Part shown: in pieces, positions 16,150 to 22,627 of the stretch
Layout: each line of letters begins with the position of its first letter
How positions within the stretch are numbered: position 1 is the first letter of the stretch
Assembly (NCBI GenBank): GCA_964415395.1
Contig: CAYPZU010000028.1
Span: 1-26,219 of the forward strand
DNA: 26,219 bases
Direction of reading: 5' to 3'
Origin: CAYPZU01 sp964415395
Lineage (GTDB): Bacteria; Chlamydiota; Chlamydiia; Chlamydiales; SM23-39
The notes under the pieces: model-generated
Seen by the model: only the letters and a program-made list of their open reading frames with translations
What the model was told of the DNA's origin: nothing
Databases searched by the model: none
Program-made: the position numbers and the translations under genes

Positions 16150-16315
16150 TTTTCAATCCTAATATTTTTTGCGGCTGGCTGCGGCTTCGATAAATCAATC
16201 CTCCTCGATCGGTCGGACCGCGGATTTCATCCGCTTCGATTTCTCTTTGCCTCGCTCAGCCTGCGAATCTCTTTTGTGCGGCTGTATTTCTCTCAGCCTG
16301 CGTTCGCAATGCGTT
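16150..16315 (-). repeat. rplU-rpmA intergenic spacer with three-base-loop hairpin and short direct repeats
   Basis: The 166 bases contain no gene. GCGGAT-TTC-ATCCGC (16219-16233) is a perfect hairpin with a three-base loop, like those near the tRNA genes. Read on the minus strand, GCAGGCTGAG occurs twice (near 16255 and 16290), each followed by a G/A-rich stretch containing AGAGAAAT. The spacer is long for this operon and may be a site of repeat insertion. Confidence 0.5.
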
Positions 16316-16624
16316 CTATGCAGCGGAGATTTTGGTAATCTTCACGCGGGAATATTTTTGGCGGTGGCCAACGGTGCGGCGGTAGTTTTTGCACTTCTTG
16401 TATTTGAAGGCAATGACTTTAGGGCCTTTGGTCTCGCCAATAACTTCAGCGTGGACTGCGCATTTTTCCACATGAGGCTTGCCCACTTTAGGTGCTTTGC
16501 CGTCATGAACGAGTAATACTTTTTCAAATTTGATCGCGCCTTCGGAACCCAGGAGCTCAACGTCGATTTCGTCGCCTTCTTCTACTCGGTACTGTTTTCC
16601 GCCTGTCTCAATGATCGCGTACAT
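16316..16624 (-). CDS. rplU: 50S ribosomal protein L21
   Basis: The 102-aa product has the L21 signature: start MYAIIETGGKQYRVEEGD, the middle KVLLVHDGKAPKVGKP, and the basic conserved end YKKCKNYRRTVGHRQKYSRVKI. A strong GGAGGA lies five bases before ATG 16624. It is the first gene of rplU-rpmA-obg, with its own promoter just upstream. Confidence 0.98.
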   Translation of the reverse strand: MYAIIETGGKQYRVEEGDEIDVELLGSEGAIKFEKVLLVHDGKAPKVGKPHVEKCAVHAEVIGETKGPKVIAFKYKKCKNYRRTVGHRQKYSRVKITKISAA

Positions 16625-16649
16625 GATTCCTCCAGAATAATTGCCAAAA

Positions 16650-16679
16650 ATAGTAATGCAGAACGCCTGCCTATGTCAA
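16650..16679 (-). promoter_or_regulatory. Promoter of rplU-rpmA-obg
   Basis: On the minus strand TTGACA (complement of 16674-16679, a perfect -35) is 18 bases from TACTAT (complement of 16650-16655, 4/6 for the -10). The start of transcription would be near 16643, about 19 bases before the ATG. It lies in the 61-base gap between the ABC permease and rplU. Confidence 0.65.
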
Positions 16680-16685
16680 CCAAAA

Positions 16686-17531
16686 CTACGAGAGACTCTT
16701 TTTAAAATGAAAATTTTTCTTTTTCAGGGCCAGGGCGGCGAGGTAGGCGAGGGCGGCGAAAAGGGCGATCGTCGCGCCGGGAGGCCAGTCCAGGGTATAG
16801 GCCGCGCCGAGGCCGAAAAAGGAGAGGAGGGCGCAAAGAGCCGAGGCCGCCGCCATCATCAGATGGAGTTTTTTTGTGAAAAGCCCCGCCACCGCCGCCG
16901 GGATCGTCAGAAGGGCGATCACGAGGATCGTGCCGATCATCTGGATCAAAAGGACGATCGAGACGGCCACCAGGCTCAAAAGGAGCAGGTAGAGCCTCCG
17001 GACCGCCACTCCTTGCAAAAGAGCCTGCTCTTCGTCGAAGCAGAGGGCTAAAAATCGCCGGTAGTAAAGAGCCACCACCCCCAGGATCAATCCGTCCAGG
17101 ATTGCCAGCATCAGCAGGTCTTTCGGGCTGACCCACAGGATGTTGCCGAAAAGGAAGTTCATCAGCTCGACGTTAGTTCCCGGAGTCAGCGACAGGAAAA
17201 TGACGCCGACAGCCATGCCGGTCGACCAGATGGCTGCGATGACCGAATCCTCTCTTTGCCGGAAATTCAGGTGGATCCAGCCGATGAGGAGGGCTGAGGC
17301 GATCGACCCGGCAAACGCCCCTATCATCGGGTCAAGCCAGGGAATGTGGTAGGTTCTCTGGATCCAGAGGCAAAGCCCCATCCCGCCGAGCACCGAGTGG
17401 GAGATGCTTCCGGCGATGAAGGCGATCCGTTTCACGACGACGAACGATCCGATCACCCCGCCCGCGAACGAAGCCAGGAGGCTTGCCCAGAGGGCCATTT
17501 GGAGGAAAAAGTTGTCAGCGAACGGAAACAT
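16686..17531 (-). CDS. Metal ABC transporter permease (ABC-3 family, ZnuB/MntB type)
   Basis: This is the 281-aa inner-membrane subunit of a zinc/manganese-type importer. About eight membrane helices are visible, starting at residue 10. The family segments GSFVVVKRIAFIAGSISHSVLGGMG (30-54) and ...QMIGTILVIALLTIPAAVA (222-240) are clear. The C terminus is short and basic. The start overlaps the ATPase gene by 17 bases. It corresponds to the permease I recall beside obg in Chlamydia (CT417). The metal cannot be told from the permease. Confidence 0.92.
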   Translation of the reverse strand: MFPFADNFFLQMALWASLLASFAGGVIGSFVVVKRIAFIAGSISHSVLGGMGLCLWIQRTYHIPWLDPMIGAFAGSIASALLIGWIHLNFRQREDSVIAAIWSTGMAVGVIFLSLTPGTNVELMNFLFGNILWVSPKDLLMLAILDGLILGVVALYYRRFLALCFDEEQALLQGVAVRRLYLLLLSLVAVSIVLLIQMIGTILVIALLTIPAAVAGLFTKKLHLMMAAASALCALLSFFGLGAAYTLDWPPGATIALFAALAYLAALALKKKNFHFKKSLS

Positions 17532-18279
17532 CGGCCTCTTTCTTGTAATGGCTTCCGGAAATCCCCATCAGCGGGGCGTGGTAAAGTCCGATCGCAAAAT
17601 GCTCGCATACTTCTTTCGGGTAGTAAGAATTCACCTGGCCCTGGACGCAAAGAACCCGGTCGACTCTCTCAATGACTGTCCGGAGATCGTGCGTGACCAG
17701 GAGGATCGTTTTTTTGCCCTTCATCGCTTCGAGGATTTCGAAAATGACTGCAGTCGACGGGGCGTCGATGTTGGCTGTCGGTTCGTCGAGGAGGAGAAGG
17801 TCGGGGTCGGACAAAAGAGCCCTGGCGAGGAGCGCCCGCTGGGCAAGACCTCCCGAAAGGGAGCCGAAGGGTTTATTTTTATGCGCGCTCAGCCCAAGCG
17901 CGTCGATCAGGTAGAGAGCTCGTTCTTTGGCTGAAGGGGGATAGGTTCCGAAGAACGACATTCGCGATAAAGCGCCCATCATCACCAACTCAAGCAGCGT
18001 GATCGGGAATTCCCGGTCGCTGCGGAACACCTGGGGGACGTAGCCGATCCGGGTCCTCACCACCGACGGATCTTTTCCAAACACCGAAACTTTCCCCTTT
18101 TTCGGAAGCAAAAAACCCATAAGCAGTTTCAGAAGGGTCGTTTTGCCGCCGCCGTTGGGCCCCATGATGCCGATGAATTCGCCTTTGCCGATCTGCATCT
18201 CGACCCTTTCGAGCACCTGCAGGCTGCCGTAAGAGAACGAAACATGCTCCAGTTCGACGGCTGGCTCAGTCATGTTCAC
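17515..18279 (-). CDS. Metal ABC transporter ATP-binding protein (ZnuC/MntA type)
   Basis: The 254-aa ATPase drives the importer. Walker A is GPNGGGKTT (40-48), the Q-loop Gln83 is in GYVPQ, the signature is LSGGLAQ (141-147), Walker B is LLLLDEPT (161-168), and the H-loop is His197 in VTHD. Length is normal for this subfamily. It overlaps the lipoprotein gene by 14 bases and the permease by 17, so the three subunits are translated as one coupled unit. The second Met (residue 3) is an alternative start. Confidence 0.95.
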   Translation of the reverse strand: MNMTEPAVELEHVSFSYGSLQVLERVEMQIGKGEFIGIMGPNGGGKTTLLKLLMGFLLPKKGKVSVFGKDPSVVRTRIGYVPQVFRSDREFPITLLELVMMGALSRMSFFGTYPPSAKERALYLIDALGLSAHKNKPFGSLSGGLAQRALLARALLSDPDLLLLDEPTANIDAPSTAVIFEILEAMKGKKTILLVTHDLRTVIERVDRVLCVQGQVNSYYPKEVCEHFAIGLYHAPLMGISGSHYKKEADVSVR

Positions 18280-19141
18280 CTGGGGAGGCGATCAGATGGG
18301 CGAGTTTCCTCATCGTGTCGAAGTATTCAGGGGAGTAGGGGTCGATGAGATGGACAGGGACATGGAGTTTTTCTGCAATCAGCTGGGCGCCCTTGTTGTT
18401 GTATTGCGGAAGCGCCAGCGCGATTTCCGCCCGCTTTTCGCCTGCCTGTCTGAGAATTTCTTCCAGATGCTTCGGCCGAGGGTCTTTTCCCTCATATTCG
18501 ACCGAAAGCTGGCTGAAGGCGTAGTCTTTGCAGAAGTAGCCGAATGCCGGGTGGGAAACCAGAATGACCCGCTCTTTCACAGGTTCTAAAATGGCTGCAA
18601 TTTCCTGATCCAGCAGGGCCAGCTCTCCCTCCAGCCGCTCGAGATTTTGAGCGAAAAGCTCCCTCTGTTCGGGGAATCTTTCGGCAAGGCCCTTTTCGAT
18701 GATCTTGGCCTGGGCGGCGGCGAGTTTCGGGCTGAGCCAGATATGCCGGTCGAAGTGGTCCATGCAGCAATGGCTGCATCCGAGGGGGTGGCCTTCCTCG
18801 ATCAGCTCGATCCCTTCCCGCAAGTCCTGGACGGCGATCCGATTCCTGTTTTTCAGGACCGGCATCACCTTCTCTTCGAACGGCTCTCCGATCCGGAACC
18901 AGACGAGGCCGCGCCCCATTTGATTCACCTGTTGGGAAGTCGGCTCGAACGCGTGGGGGTTAGCCCCCGGAGGAACCACTGTCTGAACCTCGAAGCCAGC
19001 TCCCGCCACCCTGTCAGCGAGGAATTTGTAGGGGGCGATGCTGACGAGGATCAGCGGTTTTTTGGTTTCTGGTTTTGTTTCGCTCTTCGTGCAACCGAAT
19101 GCCAGCGCGCAGGCAAACAAGATAAAAATTTTTTTCATCAT
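18266..19141 (-). CDS. Metal-binding substrate lipoprotein of the ABC transporter (ZnuA/TroA family)
   Basis: This 291-aa periplasmic protein captures the metal. Its signal peptide ends in a lipobox-like LAFGC with Cys17 as the lipidated residue. The cluster A-I ligands are His63 (NPHAFEPT), His133 (DRHIWLSP), His197 (VSHPAFGYF) and Asp267 (IDPYSPEYFD). A short Cys/His-rich loop (GHPLGCSHCCMDHFDRH, 117-133) stands where ZnuA proteins have a His-rich loop, which favours zinc over manganese; this is inference. It is the first gene of the ABC operon. The upstream region is shared with the divergent tRNA-Ser promoter, and no convincing promoter or Fur/Zur-like operator was seen. Confidence 0.93.
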   Translation of the reverse strand: MMKKIFILFACALAFGCTKSETKPETKKPLILVSIAPYKFLADRVAGAGFEVQTVVPPGANPHAFEPTSQQVNQMGRGLVWFRIGEPFEEKVMPVLKNRNRIAVQDLREGIELIEEGHPLGCSHCCMDHFDRHIWLSPKLAAAQAKIIEKGLAERFPEQRELFAQNLERLEGELALLDQEIAAILEPVKERVILVSHPAFGYFCKDYAFSQLSVEYEGKDPRPKHLEEILRQAGEKRAEIALALPQYNNKGAQLIAEKLHVPVHLIDPYSPEYFDTMRKLAHLIASPGEHD

Positions 19142-19217
19142 AATAAGTCGCCTAAAACTATCGTCCTTTCCCCGATATAATTCAAGGGCTGCCGATCTAG
19201 AGGCAAATATTAGATGC

Positions 19218-19247
19218 TTGTAACTTAAACGACTGATGGGCTATGAT
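19218..19247 (+). promoter_or_regulatory. Promoter of tRNA-Ser
   Basis: TTGTAA (19218-19223, 4/6 for -35) is 18 bases from TATGAT (19242-19247, 5/6 for -10). Transcription would begin near 19254, about 14 bases before the first tRNA-Ser copy. Confidence 0.55.
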
Positions 19248-19267
19248 TTTGGACTGTTTTTCTCTGC

Positions 19268-19423
19268 GGAGGGATGTCCGAGTGGCTTAAGGAGCACGCT
19301 TGGAAAGCGTGTATACGAGAAATCGTATCGTGGGTTCGGCAAAAGCCAGAGGCTTTTGCGAGGTCGCAAAGCGACACCCCGAAGGGGCGAGGCGCGCATC
19401 GCGCCGGAGTCCATCCCACTCCC
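19268..19423 (+). pseudogene. tRNA-Ser (GGA) copy interrupted in the T loop by a 74-base hairpin array
   Basis: The sequence begins as a perfect tRNA-Ser: acceptor GGAGGGA, anticodon arm CACGC-TTGGAAA-GCGTG (anticodon GGA), variable arm TACGA-GAAA-TCGTA, T stem GTGGG and TTCG. At 19339 it breaks off inside the T loop. After 74 bases (19339-19412) the T-arm sequence resumes as ATCCCACTCCC (19413-19423), then diverges before the acceptor end. It is unlikely to give a functional tRNA unless the insert is removed. An assembly artefact at this repeat is possible, given the nearby N gap. Confidence 0.7.
19339..19412 (+). repeat. Chain of four perfect hairpins with three-base loops
   Basis: In order: GCAAAAGCC-AGA-GGCTTTTGC (19339-19359), GTCGC-AAA-GCGAC (19363-19375), CCCC-GAA-GGGG (19377-19387) and GGCGCG-CAT-CGCGCC (19391-19405). 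Each arm is perfect and each loop is three bases. The hairpins are separated by only one to three bases and then joined to a copy of the tRNA-Ser T-arm end. The same architecture occurs downstream of tRNA-Phe (131-195) and at 19712-19755. Confidence 0.8.
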
Positions 19424-19448
19424 GAAGTGAAGGAAAGGCAAGTTTTTT

Positions 19449-19635
19449 GGAGGGATGTCCGAGTGGCTTAAGGAGCACGCTTGGAAAGCGTGTATACGAG
19501 AAANNNNNNNNNNNNNNNNNNNNNNNNNNNNNNNNNNNNNNNNNNNNNNNNNNNNNNNNNNNNNNNNNNNNNNNNNNNNNNNNNNNNNNNNNNNNNNNNN
19601 NNNTCGTATCGTGGGTTCGAATCCCACTCCCTCCG
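19449..19635 (+). tRNA. tRNA-Ser (anticodon GGA), spanning an assembly gap
   Basis: The 5' part (19449-19503) is identical to the copy at 19268. The 3' part (19604-19635) completes the variable arm, T arm GTGGG-TTCGAAT-CCCAC, acceptor TCCCTCC and discriminator G. Removing the 100 N gives an unbroken tRNA of 87 bases, and the first copy shows the two flanks joined directly (GAGAAATCG). The gap may therefore have no real length, or the two halves may belong to different copies. The tRNA reads Ser codons UCC and UCU. Confidence 0.8.
19504..19603. other. Assembly gap (100 N) inside tRNA-Ser
   Basis: Exactly 100 N suggests a default gap size. It lies within the variable arm of the second tRNA-Ser, at a sequence present unbroken in the first copy, as expected if assembly stopped at a repeat. 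Confidence 0.95.
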
Positions 19636-19652
19636 TAGTAGAGGCCGATCCG

Positions 19653-19694
19653 TACCCTTGTGATCATCCAAGAGCGCAAGGGTATTTTTTTTTT
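19653..19694 (+). terminator. Rho-independent terminator of tRNA-Ser
   Basis: TACCCTTG (19653-19660) pairs with CAAGGGTA (19677-19684), followed by ten T. It begins 17 bases after the tRNA. Confidence 0.85.
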
Positions 19695-19711
19695 GTTAAA
19701 ACTCGGTAGCA

Positions 19712-19767
19712 TGATCCGCTTTGCGGATCAGCGTGAGGGGATCCCACTCCCTCCGAGTTTTTTCTCG
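19712..19767 (+). repeat. Hairpin plus copy of the tRNA-Ser 3' end
   Basis: TGATCCGC-TTT-GCGGATCA (19712-19730) is a perfect hairpin with a three-base loop. Ten bases later comes ATCCCACTCCCTCCG (19741-19755), an exact copy of the last 15 bases of tRNA-Ser (19621-19635), and then CGAG-TTTTTT-CTCG (19754-19767). It lies beyond the tRNA terminator. It is not a tRNA gene because no 5' half is present. Confidence 0.75.
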
Positions 19768-19781
19768 AAGATATCTTGTCT

Positions 19782-19816
19782 ATCCTGCCGCCGTTTCGGC
19801 GATCCTGTTCATCCTG
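19782..19816. repeat. Short ATCCTG repeat cluster
   Basis: ATCCTG occurs three times (19782-19787, 19802-19807, 19811-19816). The hairpin CGCCG-TTT-CGGCG (19789-19801) sits between the first and second copies, as if inserted in an older ATCCTG tandem repeat. It lies just past the end of the phosphatase gene. Confidence 0.5.
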
Positions 19817-19825
19817 TTTTGTCTA

Positions 19826-20851
19826 TTAAACAGCAGCCACGGCTTGGTTTGCCAGAAGATCTCTTGCCAGATTTTTCGGAAGATCTTTCTTGGGGTGCTC
19901 TCTCAAAAACTCAAGAGCCGCTGTTAATGCAGGGCTTCTTGCGGGTCGATCTATTCCTCTTCCTCTTAAAAAATCGTCATAAGCTGCGAGCGAGGCGACT
20001 TTGTGGACAATCCGCGCCTTGGGTCTTTGCTGTTGGATGAGCTGGCAGGCTCTATCAATCGAGTAAGTTTCTTCAAGATCTTCCTGCCCGTACTTCATCA
20101 GGTAGGCGGCGATTGCGGCGGCGGATCTGCTTTGTCCCGCTTTACAGTGGACGTATACGTTCCCGCGTTGCAACTGGTTGTGGATGAAATCTGCAGTCTG
20201 GTCGAGCTGCTCAGTGTTTAGAAGCGTGTGGTCAGGGACGTCGATTTCACCGTAAACGGCATTCAGTTCGTGGGTCCAGTGGCCTGGCTGATAGGGGAGG
20301 GATAGTCCGCGGTTTTCTCTTTCCCATGGAGAGTTGACCGATAGGACCGCGCCATTGCGGATCTCTTTTTCGCCTTCTGCAAAGCCGTTAGCGAACCGGT
20401 TGGGAAGCGCGCCGAGAAAGAGTGTGCGGCCTCTTACCTGGATGATTTCGTTAAAATTGTTCCTTCTCTTCATGAATCCGAGTTCGAATTTGATCTTTTC
20501 GCTTCCGCCTGCTGGGGATTGCATAGCTAAAAAGGCGGCGGTTCCCAGAAGGGCGCCCCCTCCGAAGAAAATCGCTTTCGCTGCGACGAGGGTTAAGACT
20601 CCGGATACCATCCAGCCAACTGGGTTGGAGACAAGGAAGAAGACGGCGACAAGAGCTGCTGCTGTCAGAACAACCGCGCGGACTATTTTGGATTTCCACA
20701 AGCCTTGGGCGACATCTTTGAGTGTATTGCAGAAGGAGCGTTTGGCGACGTTCTGCACCCGGTGGTCTTGATCCTCTGGGGCCGGCTGCCATACCTGAAG
20801 ATTGGCGGGTGGCGGGTCGAGCGGTCTGTACGGAACATCTTGAACGGCCAT
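19826..20851 (-). CDS. Dual-specificity (PTPMT1-like) phosphatase with Inc-like hydrophobic pair
   Basis: This 341-aa protein joins a membrane region to a phosphatase. The P-loop HCKAGQSRS (235-243; Cys236 nucleophile, Arg242) is nearly the HCKAGRSRS of mitochondrial PTPMT1, a phosphatidylglycerophosphate phosphatase. The strand RTLFLGALPNRF (142-153) and following VYVHCKAG...AAYLMKYG also fit that group. Asp204 or Asp207 may be the general acid. Two close hydrophobic segments (about 58-75 and 80-110) in the N-terminal third resemble the bilobed motif of chlamydial inclusion-membrane proteins. There is no signal peptide. It may be a bacterial PGP phosphatase or an exported enzyme acting on host phosphoinositides or phosphoproteins. 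It is divergent from the peptidase gene at 20964, with a consensus promoter between. Confidence 0.85.
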   Translation of the reverse strand: MAVQDVPYRPLDPPPANLQVWQPAPEDQDHRVQNVAKRSFCNTLKDVAQGLWKSKIVRAVVLTAAALVAVFFLVSNPVGWMVSGVLTLVAAKAIFFGGGALLGTAAFLAMQSPAGGSEKIKFELGFMKRRNNFNEIIQVRGRTLFLGALPNRFANGFAEGEKEIRNGAVLSVNSPWERENRGLSLPYQPGHWTHELNAVYGEIDVPDHTLLNTEQLDQTADFIHNQLQRGNVYVHCKAGQSRSAAAIAAYLMKYGQEDLEETYSIDRACQLIQQQRPKARIVHKVASLAAYDDFLRGRGIDRPARSPALTAALEFLREHPKKDLPKNLARDLLANQAVAAV

Positions 20852-20882
20852 TTTTATCTCTTTTTAAATTGTTAATGCTAAT

Positions 20883-20911
20883 ATTATAACAAATTAAACA
20901 TTTATTTTGAA
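20883..20911 (-). promoter_or_regulatory. Promoter of the phosphatase gene
   Basis: On the minus strand TTCAAA (complement of 20906-20911) is 17 bases from a perfect TATAAT (complement of 20883-20888). Transcription would start near 20876, 25 bases before the ATG, with AGAG as ribosome binding site. Confidence 0.7.
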
Positions 20912-20913
20912 TG

Positions 20914-20942
20914 TTGAATTGTAATTTAATTTTAATTATAAT
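20914..20942 (+). promoter_or_regulatory. Promoter of the cysteine peptidase gene
   Basis: TTGAAT (20914-20919, 4/6) is 17 bases from a perfect TATAAT (20937-20942). Transcription would start near 20949, leaving a leader of about 15 bases before ATG 20964. Its -35 box is two bases from the -35 box of the opposing promoter. Confidence 0.7.
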
Positions 20943-20963
20943 TTTACGAAAAAAGAATTGAGT

Positions 20964-22391
20964 ATGATATCAGCTGTATCCCCTTTTCAAATTCTTGAAA
21001 ACCCTCTGCCTGAAGGACATGTGATTGGAGAGGCCGAGCCTGGCGAGCTTCCGGAGGGAAGTCCCGAGCCGTTGAACCGGAGAGTCGCTGCGGCAGCCGG
21101 AGGCGTTTTATCGGGACAGGAAACGGCTGGAGAGACTCATCAATCGACTAGCTTGATCCCAAGCGCTCCCCCCGCCGAGTCTTTCGATCCTAGCGCGCCT
21201 CCCCGCGAGCTCCTGGAGGAAGGGCCTGTTACGGCTCCGGAAGCGGCTCCTGCTGCAGAACCTGCGCGATTTGAGTGCCCGGAGCTGGTTGCGCTTGGCC
21301 TCTTTTTGATTCTGGCAGCTTTCTTTCTCCCTCCCCCTTTCTCATTTGGACTCCTCCTCGTTGGGGCGATTTTTGTCGCTGCTGGATCGATGTCGGCAGA
21401 GCCTCCTGCTTTGGAAAAACAGGTAGAAGTTTCGAATATCCCGCTTCGCTATCAGTGGAATGAAAACGGCGGCTATTGCGGCGAGTGCAGCATGATCGCC
21501 TCAGGTCTTTGCTACGGACAGTATTTTTCCCAGTTTGACGCGAGGGCGATTGCGGCGGCCGACCCAACCGATCCCTATCCGAAAAACCCCCAAGCGAAAT
21601 GCCAATTGCTTTTGGGGCAAAACGATGTGTACGTAGCTTCCCAAATGCGTCTGAACGCAGCCGAATGGAGCCGCCCGGAAGGAGCGGACGCAAGAGCGTT
21701 TCTCGTTTGGGTGAAGCAGATGACGGCTCTTGGCTATCCTGTGTCGATTGGAGTCTTCACGAATGAAAACCTCTTTTACGGCGATACGAATCCTGACGCA
21801 GGGGACAAGCAGTACGACCACATTGTGACGGTGACGAGCGTCCAATCGAAATACACGGACGGGCAATACCACGACGACGATGTGATCACGTTCGACGATC
21901 ACGCCCTTTGGAACCCGGATGGAAATCCGCAATACAGATTCAGCTATACGTTCAAAGATTTCCAGAAAACCCGAGTGCAGGCGAACAATCCGAATGGGCC
22001 GATTTACTCTTTAAACTGCAATGCGGATATTGGAAATTTCGGGATTGCGGTTCAGGGAGTGGTTGATCCAAAGCAGGAGACGTTCCCGGTGCGCGTCGAC
22101 ACAAGCGCAAATTATGAAAATCCGGAAATCGCCGACAAGAGCAACCAAAGGCCCGCTTCGATGCCGCTGACTCTGACAGTAACGGTGTCAGGCCTTACGC
22201 CCGGAAAGACCTATAGGCTCTACAAATACGACGACGAGCAGGCGGTGCCCGAGTCCGATTTCAACGAACATTCGACAAATGCGTCCCATATTTGGGAAAT
22301 CACGCCCGCAGGACCCACCTACACATTAACCGATCCGATCCAGTCCAGCGACAAGGCGATCTACCGCGCCGTTCTGGCTCCGGTTAATTAA
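20964..22391 (+). CDS. Putative C39-like cysteine peptidase with Inc-like hydrophobic pair, candidate effector
   Basis: This 475-aa protein has three parts. Residues 1-105 are Pro/Glu/Ala-rich and look disordered. Two hydrophobic segments (about 107-123 and 126-142) form an Inc-like hairpin. From 155 comes a papain-like domain: Gln164 in RYQWN (oxyanion hole), Cys172 in NGGYCGECS (nucleophile), His286 in YDHIVTV, and an Asp in ITFDDHALWN (306-316). A beta-sandwich-like tail (395-475, LTLTVTVSGLTPGKTYRLYKYDD) ends it. The order Q, C, H, D fits C39-like peptidases; I am confident of the fold class but not of proteolysis. ATG 20964 suits the predicted transcription start; TTG 20958 is an alternative. 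It is likely exported and membrane-anchored, by inference. Confidence 0.75.
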   Translation: MISAVSPFQILENPLPEGHVIGEAEPGELPEGSPEPLNRRVAAAAGGVLSGQETAGETHQSTSLIPSAPPAESFDPSAPPRELLEEGPVTAPEAAPAAEPARFECPELVALGLFLILAAFFLPPPFSFGLLLVGAIFVAAGSMSAEPPALEKQVEVSNIPLRYQWNENGGYCGECSMIASGLCYGQYFSQFDARAIAAADPTDPYPKNPQAKCQLLLGQNDVYVASQMRLNAAEWSRPEGADARAFLVWVKQMTALGYPVSIGVFTNENLFYGDTNPDAGDKQYDHIVTVTSVQSKYTDGQYHDDDVITFDDHALWNPDGNPQYRFSYTFKDFQKTRVQANNPNGPIYSLNCNADIGNFGIAVQGVVDPKQETFPVRVDTSANYENPEIADKSNQRPASMPLTLTVTVSGLTPGKTYRLYKYDDEQAVPESDFNEHSTNASHIWEITPAGPTYTLTDPIQSSDKAIYRAVLAPVN

Positions 22392-22627
22392 AGGGGCTTG
22401 AGGATGGCGATGATCCGCGCGTCCAGCTCGCTGGGCTGAGTGTTCGGGGGCGCCTGGGTAAATGTGTTGACGACCGGCCAATCGACATCTGGTTTTGCTG
22501 GATATTCAAGGGTAAAGCCGTGGCGCGCAAGGGCGTCTTTGATCGATTCATTCGAGCGGACAAAGACGGTTACAATCAGGGGCGGCTCCCAGGTTCGGGT
22601 TCCGCATGGGGTGGTAGGCGAGGTCAT
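22388..22627 (-). CDS. Hypothetical protein, 79 aa
   Basis: I do not recognise this small soluble protein. ATG 22627 has a good GGAG six bases upstream, and the 14 bases CGGAGTTTTTTATG are identical to those at the start of the 439 gene. It has a strand-like core (LIVTVFVRSNESIKDALARHGF) and a Pro-rich middle. Its stop overlaps that of the convergent peptidase gene by four bases. An inverted repeat GTTAAGG/CCTTAAC (22639-22645 with 22659-22665) lies in its leader just before the ribosome binding site and the T run, so it could act as a small attenuator. Confidence 0.65.
   Translation of the reverse strand: MTSPTTPCGTRTWEPPLIVTVFVRSNESIKDALARHGFTLEYPAKPDVDWPVVNTFTQAPPNTQPSELDARIIAILKPL

Noticed and set aside
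15486..16338. Plus-strand open frames across obg, rpmA and the spacer
   Set aside because: They run antisense to well-conserved Obg and L27 and have no ribosome binding site or family features.
19038..19223. Operator (Fur/Zur-like) upstream of the metal ABC operon
   Set aside because: I looked for an inverted repeat near the start at 19141 and saw none convincing.
19241..19712. Open frames through the tRNA-Ser copies and N gap
   Set aside because: They translate tRNA genes and undetermined bases.
19741..19755. A further tRNA-Ser gene
   Set aside because: Only the last 15 bases of the tRNA are present, preceded by a hairpin; no anticodon or 5' half.
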